Source of the DNA: Euryarchaeota archaeon TMED132
GTDB taxonomy: Archaea > Thermoplasmatota > Poseidoniia > Poseidoniales > Poseidoniaceae
Length of the DNA stretch: 9,886 bases
Direction: 5' to 3'
Assembly: GCA_002172355.2 (NCBI GenBank)
Contig: NHGH02000035.1
Span: forward strand, 34,941-44,826
The notes under the pieces are model-generated. The model was given only the letters and a program-made list of their open reading frames with translations, searched no databases and had not been told where the DNA came from. The stretch's first letter is position 1; the number at the start of each line of letters is the position of its first letter. Of the stretch, positions 1-7,206 are shown piece by piece. Both the position numbers and the translations under genes were made by a program.

Positions 1-579
1 ATCCCTACTACAATCGAAACCATCGATAGCAGTATTGAGTTTGCATTATTGGTTTTGAAAGGCTTGGATGAACCAAACCAACTTGTGTTTGGCATAGACC
101 CTGGTCCTTATCCGGGTCTATCATGGATTGCAGACGGAGTCTATATTGGAGTTTCTCAATTACAATCAATCTCAGAAATTGCTAAGAAAATCAAGTCCAT
201 ATCCAGTTCAATTTCTTCACATTCATTACTGATAAGAATAGGAAATGGTGACCCGTTAATACGTGATAGAATCATCAATATTTGTATTGAAAATAATTGG
301 AATGTGGAAGTGGTTGATGAATCTAAAACATCAAGAGGGTTACTAAGGCATAATCATTCAATATCGGCTCTTAGAATCGCTTCGAATAGTGGCCAAAGGG
401 TTTGGGAATTAAGAGAAATAACTCCATTGCCTGGACAAATAAAAGAAATTCAACGCCAAAGTCGTAAGTTTAGCAAAGGAAAGTTGACAATCTCTTTTGG
501 TCAAGCCGAATTAGTTGCTAAAGGTGAATTATCTTTGACCGAAGCAATAGAAAATTTATCTCATTCTTCAGAAGAGTGA
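1..579 (+). CDS. RuvC/YqgF-like RNase H-fold protein (5' end outside window)
   Basis: The reading frame is open from base 1 with no stop, so the gene probably begins upstream. The TTG at 49 is in frame, but I see no reason to prefer it as the start. 192 residues are visible. The segment FGIDPGPYPG (Asp33 counting from base 1) matches the first beta strand and first catalytic Asp of RuvC/YqgF-type nucleases (GIDPG). It is followed by a short strand in WIADGVYIGV. About 75 residues later VEVVDESKTSRG places Glu107 where YqgF-like proteins have their VDE-type second acidic residue. The segment HNHSISALRIA resembles the final DxxxALxIA helix of the fold, but with His and Ser where an Asp is expected. 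From the family one would predict a metal-dependent nuclease acting on Holliday junctions or structured RNA. The unusual third site makes activity uncertain. The 3' end overlaps the convergent signal peptidase gene by 19 bp. The fold is fairly likely; the exact function is unknown. Confidence 0.6.
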   Translation: MPTTIETIDSSIEFALLVLKGLDEPNQLVFGIDPGPYPGLSWIADGVYIGVSQLQSISEIAKKIKSISSSISSHSLLIRIGNGDPLIRDRIINICIENNWNVEVVDESKTSRGLLRHNHSISALRIASNSGQRVWELREITPLPGQIKEIQRQSRKFSKGKLTISFGQAELVAKGELSLTEAIENLSHSSEE

Positions 580-590
580 TCAAATTCTTC
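550..590. repeat. Palindrome at the overlapping 3' ends of two convergent genes
   Basis: The 19 bases at 561-579 form a palindrome around a central A at 570: eight of nine arm positions pair as Watson-Crick and one is a T/G wobble. Outer arms GAAAATTT (550-557) and AAATTCTTC (582-590) extend the symmetry with a one-base offset. The core holds the stop codons of both genes. Read on either strand it encodes the last five residues His-Ser-Ser-Glu-Glu and then TGA. It could form a hairpin in both transcripts, but no clear poly-T run follows on either side, so a terminator role is only a guess. Confidence 0.7.
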
Positions 591-1592
591 CTGCTCAAGT
601 TTAATTTGATGTGCTTCAGGAGAATTTTCTATAACTCTTTTGAGCATCCTTTCCAAGACAAGTGGGATCAAAAGAATACCTACAATAATTGTAATCAGGT
701 AAAAGAAAGAAGATTCTGGTACATATTGTGTACCAGGGGAAACCTCTCCATTATCGTTAGTTCCAGTGCCACTAACCATCAATTTGACAGAGCCAAGCCA
801 CGGTATTTCTCCTCCAGCAACTCCAATGAGCCAGTCGGAGCGGACCGGTCCAGCAACTCCAGATTCACTGTGAACGCCAGATGAACCGTTAACAGCCAAT
901 CCTCCTTGGTCAACCGAACATTGATTGTTATCTCCTAGAGTCATTATTCCTGCGTGTTTAGGTTGCCAGTCCCATACAACCAAAAACGGCTCTACATTTG
1001 CGTGAGCCATTCTCTTGCAATCATAATGTCCAGCATTTACACCATCAAAGTGTATAGTAATTCTTTCTTGGTCGGTGACATTTGTCCCAGGTACATTCCA
1101 AGTCAAAATACAGGTTCCTAATTCCCCATCTTGGTCAATGGAATTGGAGTCCCATGTACCTCCATTTGGACAATGCTTTGTATTGTTGTCTTCCTCATTT
1201 GCAGTTCTATCAGGAGTAAGTGTTTGGCTTGCCTCGACCCTTAGTATCGCTCGGTGTATGATAGGAGTCCCAGTATCTCCATTCTTTTGGTAGATTATTA
1301 CATCGCCAGCCATTCCGTGCATCTCATATCCAAAAGACGAATCTGTAGAATCAGAACCTTCTGCAAAGGTAACAATGCTTTCAAAAGAACTATCTCTTAC
1401 TAAAATTAGGTCTCCAGCATCAATACTTCCAACTTCACCATCAATATCATGTATCATTGAAGACGATTCAACAACCACGAGAGGTGGCATTGAGCCTGTA
1501 TGGGCCCATAAACCTAAAACTAGAATTCCTATCATCGCTCCAGCCAATATAATCTCTCTAAGCAGATTGCCAAAAGGGCTAGGTTGAGTCAA
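561..1592 (-). CDS. Signal peptidase I, archaeal S26B type, with large Cys-containing insertion
   Basis: Membrane serine protease predicted to remove Sec signal peptides outside the cytoplasmic membrane. The 343-residue protein has an N-terminal helix (about 12-31). VVVESSSM follows, with Ser45 before Met46 as the catalytic Ser. GDLILVRD (60-67) and GDVIIY (96-101) follow, then IIHR with His113 as the general base, which replaces the bacterial Lys. The GDNNQCSVD box (220-228) carries the conserved Asp residues, and LIGVAGGEIPWLG (255-267) matches the last strands. A second helix lies at about 294-313. The cytoplasmic tail is rich in Glu. Archaeal homologues are usually about 150-230 residues; the excess here lies mainly between His113 and the GDNN box (about 120-210), with Cys141, Cys161 and Cys192, plus Cys225 in the box. 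Translation starts at TTG: an in-frame TGA lies three codons upstream with no other start between, and GAGG precedes it by 7 nt. It is second in an operon with the two-helix protein. Confidence 0.9.
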   Translation of the reverse strand: MTQPSPFGNLLREIILAGAMIGILVLGLWAHTGSMPPLVVVESSSMIHDIDGEVGSIDAGDLILVRDSSFESIVTFAEGSDSTDSSFGYEMHGMAGDVIIYQKNGDTGTPIIHRAILRVEASQTLTPDRTANEEDNNTKHCPNGGTWDSNSIDQDGELGTCILTWNVPGTNVTDQERITIHFDGVNAGHYDCKRMAHANVEPFLVVWDWQPKHAGIMTLGDNNQCSVDQGGLAVNGSSGVHSESGVAGPVRSDWLIGVAGGEIPWLGSVKLMVSGTGTNDNGEVSPGTQYVPESSFFYLITIIVGILLIPLVLERMLKRVIENSPEAHQIKLEQEEFDHSSEE

Positions 1593-1604
1593 GAAATCGC
1601 CTCA
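1593..1604 (-). promoter_or_regulatory. SD of the signal peptidase gene overlapping the upstream stop codon
   Basis: On the minus strand the upstream stop TGA (1604-1602) is followed directly by GGCGATTTC and the TTG start at 1592. TGAGGCGAT resembles the archaeal SD consensus GGAGGTGAT, and its GAGG core shares two bases with the stop codon and ends 7 nt before TTG. This supports the TTG start and suggests translational coupling of the two genes. Confidence 0.6.
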
Positions 1605-1988
1605 TTTCATTTTCTTTAGGCCCTTGCTTTGTAGGAATTCATTCCATGATTCGGCGTGTCCAGCACCTAGGACTTTAGCAGCCTCATCGCCTTCAGAACG
1701 CCTTCTTTTTAATTCGGATAGAGATTCTGTCTCTTTTAATTCATCTAGAATTGAAACATAACCTTTCAGAGTTAAGAATTCAGGCGTGATTATCATTAAT
1801 AGTATTGAAGAGATGACAGCCATGCCGATTGCCGCACCGGTGTAGTCTTGCCAATCAGTATTATCTTGAAGGAATAAGAGTTGATAGCCACTCACTAAAA
1901 GAAGTATTACTGTGGCGCCAAATGCAGTTGCACTAAGCATCAATTGTCTTCCATGTTGTCGCTCCCAAAAACTCGAAATCAAACCCAT
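1602..1988 (-). CDS. Two-helix membrane protein of unknown function
   Basis: I do not recognise this family. From the chosen start the protein has 128 residues. A short N-terminus (MGLISSFWERQHGRQ) is followed by two hydrophobic segments at about 16-40 and 49-73, separated by the polar loop QDNTDWQD. A charged, probably helical C-terminal domain follows, with ILDELKETESLSELKRRR and a Gly-rich turn LGAGHAES, ending in basic KGLKKMK. The positive charge before helix 1 and after helix 2 suggests that both ends are cytoplasmic and only the short loop is outside. The ATG at 1988 is preferred because GCGGAGAGGTAT precedes it, with GGAG six bases away. An in-frame ATG at 2015 would add nine residues but has no SD and would be used only by a leaderless transcript. 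It is the first gene of an operon with signal peptidase I (9-bp gap), so a role in export or envelope assembly is a reasonable guess but unproven. Confidence 0.75.
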   Translation of the reverse strand: MGLISSFWERQHGRQLMLSATAFGATVILLLVSGYQLLFLQDNTDWQDYTGAAIGMAVISSILLMIITPEFLTLKGYVSILDELKETESLSELKRRRSEGDEAAKVLGAGHAESWNEFLQSKGLKKMK

Positions 1989-2121
1989 ATACCTCTCCGC
2001 CTGTATACCCCACATCGGTTTTTATCTTTGACTTCTTTGTTCAAATGTTCTAACACTGAGGGGTATACTTGAAATGGGTTGCCACTATCGGATAATATCT
2101 ACAGTTGAAGGAGGTGTTATA
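1989..2121. promoter_or_regulatory. Divergent promoter region with inverted repeat GTATACCCC / GGGGTATAC
   Basis: This region separates the minus-strand operon from the plus-strand surface protein gene. A perfect 9-bp inverted repeat has arms at 2003-2011 and 2060-2068 with 48 bp between. Each arm contains the palindrome GTATAC and could act as a TATA-like element. For the plus gene, TATACTT at 2064-2070 would place a transcript start near 2090, leaving about 30 nt of leader that includes the SD. For the minus operon, the right-hand arm read in reverse would place a start near 2040. A second AT-rich candidate, TTTTTATC, lies at 2019-2026. These assignments rest on archaeal box A spacing of about 25 bp and were not tested. 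The paired arms could also be an operator controlling both directions. Confidence 0.45.
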
Positions 2122-2124
2122 TTG
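2108..2124 (+). promoter_or_regulatory. Strong Shine-Dalgarno site setting the TTG start of the surface protein
   Basis: AAGGAGGTG at 2108-2116 matches the archaeal SD consensus and ends 5 nt before TTG at 2122. Starting at this TTG gives a protein beginning with a textbook Sec signal peptide. The in-frame ATG at 2074 has no good SD and would add 16 residues (including Cys, His, Tyr and Glu) in front of the signal, so the TTG is preferred. Confidence 0.75.
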
Positions 2125-5100
2125 AAGCGCGCATTATTTTTGATATCTTTATTTTTAGTATCTATTTACGCCCCTTTGGCTTCAAGTTCGATGACAGCGA
2201 ATCAATTTGATGATGGTTCAACATCATTCCAACATTCTTTTACCGCATCAGGCGATATAAACGCCGGAGAGATAACCATGCCTTATGGGGCAGAGGTTAC
2301 CGATGCAACTTTCAGATTAAGAGGGGAAGCAAGCCAGACCTCATGGACTAATTTTACTTCAAATAGTGATTATGGAGGGCAAGGAGATACTAATGGGTAT
2401 ATTTCAGGAAATGTTCCAAGCCCATTTTCCAGCGGATATCGTTATTATCTAAATACTCAAAATCAAGGAATGGAATTACAGGGTAACCCTACAAATGCAG
2501 TCAATTCACTATCTAGGTCCAGCGATGTTTCCTTTACAGGAAACGCTGAACATAATGTCACTGGCCAGTTTGTCGCACTAAGCGATCAGGGCTATAGTTC
2601 GCCAACAAAGAAGTATTCTGATATTTCGGTTTCAAGTAGTGCTTCTTGGGGATATGTGGGAGTAGTTGTCCTTTATGGTGATGAATACATGGTGATGAAG
2701 TACAGTTCGACTTATCCTAGCCAACAACCGACAATTCTCAGGATAAATGCTTCAACAGGTGCATATATTGGCACTGCTAGTTTCAATGCTGGAACCTGTT
2801 CCACCACATCATCTAATTCACTATACTACAACATGTATGATGCTACTGTTTACAATGGCTCTATTTGGACAGTTCACTACTCATACTATACAGTCAATAA
2901 GTGGTCAATCGTTGAAACTGCAACCTCTCTAACTTGGAACTGTCAACAATCTTGGTATTCGAGTGCTCAAGGATATATTAATGGCGTAGATTTTGATGAG
3001 AACACGGGTAAGATGTATTTATCAACATATAATTACCAATCTTCAGACCATTATTTGCACGAGGTTAATCCTTCTAACCCTACAATGATTAATGGAACAT
3101 GGTCCATCGGTTCATCAGCGGGAATTACTAGTAGCTATGGCGCTGGATTAATCGTTAATTTACCGACGGTTATTTACAATGAATATGACCGTTCAACCTC
3201 AGGCTACCCTAGTAGGCATTATTTCTTTAATTTCAATGGAATCTCTCCAACTTTGATGGGTTCTGAAGAAATGAGTAATAGAGGCCATTATGGTCTTACA
3301 GAATCTGGAGATGGTAAATTACTATATGTTTGTCATTATACAAGTTACTGTAGTAGTTCATCGAGAAAAATCCACAGGTCTGGTGATGGTTCAATCGACT
3401 ACTCCGAACCTACTTCTACCTCTTCAGAAACTATTTATGGAAGGACTTACACATTATCAGCCTCAATTGATACTGTTGCTGTTAAGAGTTTAATTGGACG
3501 GATACCAACAGGAACTGATTTGAAATTAGAATTATCTAATGACGGGGGTTCCACTTGGGTAAATGCATATCCAGGACAACAAATTACATTTTCTCAAGTT
3601 GGTAATACATTAGACTGGAGAGTCGAACTGATATCTTCTTCAAATGGTGTTTCTCCAATACTTGATTCAGTAGGCATTGAATATTTTGCAACCTATCGTT
3701 CAAGTGGATATTTTTATGCTTACCAATATGTTGGTTCTGGAACTTCTTCTACCGTTGCAGCAACATTAAATTGGACTGGAAATACTCCTTCTGGAACTAA
3801 CATACAAGTCGGCTTTGGTGCAGCATCCTCATCATCTTCTTGTTCCTCTGGTTCAAGTGGTGTGACAACATGGACTAAAACAGAAGCAGGAGTTACAAAA
3901 TCAATTTCTGGTTCAAGTTACTATCTTTGTGTTAGGATTCAACTAACCACTTCCAATTCAGCAGTAACTCCATCCATAACAGACCTAACGATTGCTCAGC
4001 ATTCTAATGCCCCTTCCGAGCCAGCATTGATGATTAATGGAGTGAAAGTATGGAGTCGCTCAGCAGCAGATGGGGCGCTGGTGGGAACACAGACAATTAT
4101 TGCCGAGAATCCCGCCGACAGTATAATTTCCACACTAAACAATATTATTCCAGATACAGGTTCAGGATTGGTTGTTATTCCAATCAACCTCTCTTCTGAA
4201 AGTAGTGGTTTTTTATCTTTAGATCAATTTTCAATCACCTACATAATGAGAACCGTTAACTTAGATATAGAAATTACAGAGGGGGGAATCCTTCATCAAA
4301 GATTAGAACCATATGAAGTAGTTACAAGGCACGTGATTGGTGATGACGCTTCTGATATGTTAAGAGCGAGTTTAACATTCATGACACAGATAGGGTCTAA
4401 TCCTATTTTAGAATGGGAAAATGGAGATGTCTTCCCATTACCAAATGACCCCGATAATTACATCGAACTCGACCCAAGTTCTTGGTCTTCAGAAGTAAAT
4501 GGAATTCTTGAAATTCACTGGCGCTTCTCTGTAAATATTGATTTCCCAGAACAAAGTGAAGTACGTTTCAAATCTGATTGTACAGATAATAGTGGTACAA
4601 ATGGCTTCTCACCAGTGGATTTAATGTCCAATGAGTCACTTTCGGTCAATCATACCTATGGCCTAGGATGGTTCAAAGTTAGAGATAATTCTGGTTTGGT
4701 AACCAGTGACGACGTGCCTCATAATTCTTGGTTAGCAGGCGGTGAAACGGTATTCTTCCAAGGTGCAATGTGGTATTTGGGTTCTGAAGATGCACCACTA
4801 GACAATATGTTTGACGTAAGAATCTCACGTGAGGGTTGGGTTGAGAGTAGTGCTAGAGATACCATGAATAACAATGGTTCGTTTTTAATTCCAATAACTA
4901 TGCCTAATTCAGATAACCCTGATGGATATACATATGAAATACAAACTTATAATGAATTTGATCCATCACTTTCCGTTCAACCTAATGATTCTTGGAGACG
5001 AACATTCCGAGTCGATGCAACCGCTCCTCAAAAAGTAGATACCTCTCCAGTTGAGGAAAGTTATGAAGCTGCAAGTTTCGCTCAAGAAGTGAGAGTTTTA

Positions 5101-7206
5101 GTTAAAGATGACATTGGAAGTCCTATGACCTTAAATCTAAATTATTGGGTTGAAGCAGACCATGATTTGAATCGAAATGGCTTAGCAGATAGCGATGAGT
5201 ACATTATTAGTCAAGTTGAGAATCTAACAGATGCGCCAAACAAGTGGTTCTCTTCTACAATTGATCATTCTAGAAACCCAAATATGGGCAGAGTGTCATA
5301 TTTCTGGGATGGTTTTGATTTAGCCGGTAACGAAATGTACAGCGAATATCTAGATTCAGATGGGGAAATAAAAACTTATCAAACCACTCATGGTTTTGAT
5401 TATGACGATGCTACTTTCGTGACCCGTAAAGACTCAGTTGCAGTATTCACTGGACTTGAATGGATTGGTCACTCTGATAATGAGCCGGTTTATTCCGGTA
5501 AAACTCAAACTATATCGTTTGGATTTGTCGATGAAAATACAGTTATTGATTTCGAACATATCTCTCTAGTCTTTGACTTTGAAGGGCCCAACCCGTTGAA
5601 CGATGCTCAAAGAATTTCATATTCAGGATTGAATAATACATTTTGGTCTGAAAGTGATTATATCAACCTTTTACCTACTAGTAAAATGACACAAACTATC
5701 AACTCCTCAGGCCTTCCTCTCATAATGTTAGACTTCGTATTCAAATTCGGTTGGGATTGGCCAGATGAAGAAATGAGCGATGTAATATTATTATTCAAAG
5801 AAAGAGGCTCTCCAATGGATACTCAAATTTTACTTGTTGAACATACCTTCAAAGTTGAAAATGACTTGATTATTGCCCCTGTTGATTATTCTGTTTTGGA
5901 TATAAGTGAGCCGAGGGTCGGAGAAGTCGCCGATGGAAGTAGGGTTCGCAAAGATGACCGATTGTCCTTTAGTGGTAAGGTGGTTTACGAAGGTAGCAAT
6001 ATCCCTGTCCCAAGAGATATTGGAATTCTTGTAGAAGTATTTGATGGTGAATTGATTTGGAGCGATGGCTCACTTGGCAATGAGGGTGAATTCTTAATTG
6101 AAGTACCTCTATCTTCAGCTCAATCTTTACAAACCTCTCCTTCAAGAACATGCCTGATTTCGATTACAAATATACCTGGTAAAGGTGAAGACATGTCAAA
6201 TCAATTAGTTTCGACTACCTTACAAGTTGTAGTTGATGATTCAGCACCTAGAGTCGTTAGAAGAATCTCTCCTCTAAACGTGATAGATATTTCTTCAAAT
6301 ACTGATTTAACCAAATTACCAGTTGAATTTACGGGAATAGAAGATGCTGATTTAACAGGTTCAGTTCAAACAGTACATTGGATAATGAAAGATTCAACTA
6401 AGACGATAACCATCGGTTCTGGCTCATCCATATTGGGAATGCAACAAGATAATCAAAATGTAATATGGACTGGAACCGTTGATTTGACTGATGGCGGGCG
6501 AATTACTCCTCGTTCTGGAGACTTTGTAGGATACTATCTAACCGGTTGGGATGCAGCAGGAAACCAATTCCCGAAGATATCTAATTCAGAAGCGAGTCCT
6601 ATTCCAGAACTAGCTGTAGATGATGATGACTTTGAACGTCAGTGGGTTAAATTGGGTAGCAGTGGGCCAGAATTGAGCGTATACAGTATTTCTCTATCAG
6701 ATGATCATATTGCTCCAAGTACAAAAGTTGATATTGAAACGGTGATAATAAATGACGGAGGCCCGACGTTGTCTCCATTTAAGGTAGCCTTCTTTGCAGG
6801 AGACAGTGACGAACCATTTGATTCTGTAACCGTGGCTGGAATCGAAGAAAACGAGAGAGTCATAGTTTCCACTATTTGGGAGGCAGAAGAAGTCAGTAGA
6901 ATCAGAGTTGAGGCTGATTATGGAAATTACATAGTCGAAGTCAATGATGATGATAATACAGCTGAACATTCTGTAGATGTGGCCTATGCTAAATATCTCG
7001 GTTGGATAGATTCTCCAAGAGAAAATCCTCTAACTTGGATATTTATTATTATCACTTTAATCACATTAGTCGTAGTAGTTTCTGTAGCCTCAAAGACTTC
7101 TCTGGACTTCTCTGATGGAGCTTTGCAAGAAGATTTCGGATGGGAAGAAGACGAAGAAGAATACGATGAATATGAAGATGAAGAAGAAGATGATGATGAC
7201 TATTAA
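2122..7206 (+). CDS. Giant secreted, membrane-anchored multidomain surface protein
   Basis: Predicted extracellular protein of 1694 residues; function unknown, possibly adhesion, cell-surface structure or substrate capture. It starts with the Sec signal MKRALFLISLFLVSIY. A beta-rich N-domain includes ITMPYGAEVTDATFRLRG. About 156-432 is a Tyr/Ser/Gly-rich region with propeller-like phrases (RINASTGAYIG, DENTGKMYLST, SGDGKLLYV). Two related beta domains follow at about 437-523 and 528-628. From about 640 onward the protein becomes Asp/Glu-rich, with Ig-like segments (DATAPQ, FDLAGNEM, GWDAAGNQF). A canonical EF-hand-type loop lies at 1015-1026 (DLNRNGLADSDE). A CARDB-like domain is at about 1514-1621, a membrane helix at about 1637-1659 and a 35-residue tail that ends almost entirely in Asp, Glu and Tyr. 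The topology is ectodomain outside and acidic tail inside. There is no archaeosortase-type PGF motif or basic C-terminus. The divergent signal peptidase gene fits its export. An ATG at 2074 is an alternative start. Individual domain names are pattern-based and less certain than the overall architecture. Confidence 0.88.
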   Translation: MKRALFLISLFLVSIYAPLASSSMTANQFDDGSTSFQHSFTASGDINAGEITMPYGAEVTDATFRLRGEASQTSWTNFTSNSDYGGQGDTNGYISGNVPSPFSSGYRYYLNTQNQGMELQGNPTNAVNSLSRSSDVSFTGNAEHNVTGQFVALSDQGYSSPTKKYSDISVSSSASWGYVGVVVLYGDEYMVMKYSSTYPSQQPTILRINASTGAYIGTASFNAGTCSTTSSNSLYYNMYDATVYNGSIWTVHYSYYTVNKWSIVETATSLTWNCQQSWYSSAQGYINGVDFDENTGKMYLSTYNYQSSDHYLHEVNPSNPTMINGTWSIGSSAGITSSYGAGLIVNLPTVIYNEYDRSTSGYPSRHYFFNFNGISPTLMGSEEMSNRGHYGLTESGDGKLLYVCHYTSYCSSSSRKIHRSGDGSIDYSEPTSTSSETIYGRTYTLSASIDTVAVKSLIGRIPTGTDLKLELSNDGGSTWVNAYPGQQITFSQVGNTLDWRVELISSSNGVSPILDSVGIEYFATYRSSGYFYAYQYVGSGTSSTVAATLNWTGNTPSGTNIQVGFGAASSSSSCSSGSSGVTTWTKTEAGVTKSISGSSYYLCVRIQLTTSNSAVTPSITDLTIAQHSNAPSEPALMINGVKVWSRSAADGALVGTQTIIAENPADSIISTLNNIIPDTGSGLVVIPINLSSESSGFLSLDQFSITYIMRTVNLDIEITEGGILHQRLEPYEVVTRHVIGDDASDMLRASLTFMTQIGSNPILEWENGDVFPLPNDPDNYIELDPSSWSSEVNGILEIHWRFSVNIDFPEQSEVRFKSDCTDNSGTNGFSPVDLMSNESLSVNHTYGLGWFKVRDNSGLVTSDDVPHNSWLAGGETVFFQGAMWYLGSEDAPLDNMFDVRISREGWVESSARDTMNNNGSFLIPITMPNSDNPDGYTYEIQTYNEFDPSLSVQPNDSWRRTFRVDATAPQKVDTSPVEESYEAASFAQEVRVLVKDDIGSPMTLNLNYWVEADHDLNRNGLADSDEYIISQVENLTDAPNKWFSSTIDHSRNPNMGRVSYFWDGFDLAGNEMYSEYLDSDGEIKTYQTTHGFDYDDATFVTRKDSVAVFTGLEWIGHSDNEPVYSGKTQTISFGFVDENTVIDFEHISLVFDFEGPNPLNDAQRISYSGLNNTFWSESDYINLLPTSKMTQTINSSGLPLIMLDFVFKFGWDWPDEEMSDVILLFKERGSPMDTQILLVEHTFKVENDLIIAPVDYSVLDISEPRVGEVADGSRVRKDDRLSFSGKVVYEGSNIPVPRDIGILVEVFDGELIWSDGSLGNEGEFLIEVPLSSAQSLQTSPSRTCLISITNIPGKGEDMSNQLVSTTLQVVVDDSAPRVVRRISPLNVIDISSNTDLTKLPVEFTGIEDADLTGSVQTVHWIMKDSTKTITIGSGSSILGMQQDNQNVIWTGTVDLTDGGRITPRSGDFVGYYLTGWDAAGNQFPKISNSEASPIPELAVDDDDFERQWVKLGSSGPELSVYSISLSDDHIAPSTKVDIETVIINDGGPTLSPFKVAFFAGDSDEPFDSVTVAGIEENERVIVSTIWEAEEVSRIRVEADYGNYIVEVNDDDNTAEHSVDVAYAKYLGWIDSPRENPLTWIFIIITLITLVVVVSVASKTSLDFSDGALQEDFGWEEDEEEYDEYEDEEEDDDDY
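5158..5202 (+). other. EF-hand/dockerin-like calcium-binding loop in the surface protein
   Basis: Residues 1013-1027 read DHDLNRNGLADSDEY. From Asp1015 the spacing D-x-N-x-N-G-x-x-D-x-x-E fits the 12-position EF-hand loop: ligands at positions 1, 3, 5, 9 and 12, and Gly at 6. Such loops are common in dockerin and thrombospondin type 3 repeats. Only one convincing copy is seen, so it is more likely a structural calcium site within an Ig-like domain than a dockerin, which has two. Confidence 0.6.

Noticed and set aside
576..884. 102-codon plus-strand open frame opposite the signal peptidase C-terminus
   Set aside because: It is antisense to a gene with all catalytic motifs present and has no plausible start site.
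3820..3925. Short repeated phrases encoding Ser-Gly-Ser-Ser
   Set aside because: Low-complexity Ser-rich coding sequence; copies such as TCTGGTTCAAGT are short and irregular, with no mobile or CRISPR-like structure.
7140..7205. Microsatellite-like GAA/GAT run
   Set aside because: The units are irregular, mixing GAA, GAC, GAT and TAC/TAT. The pattern follows from an acidic protein tail rather than a tandem DNA repeat.
7021..7206. Archaeosortase-type sorting signal (PGF-CTERM) at the surface protein C-terminus
   Set aside because: There is no PGF motif, and the helix is followed by a long acidic tail rather than a short basic end, so it looks like a plain membrane anchor.
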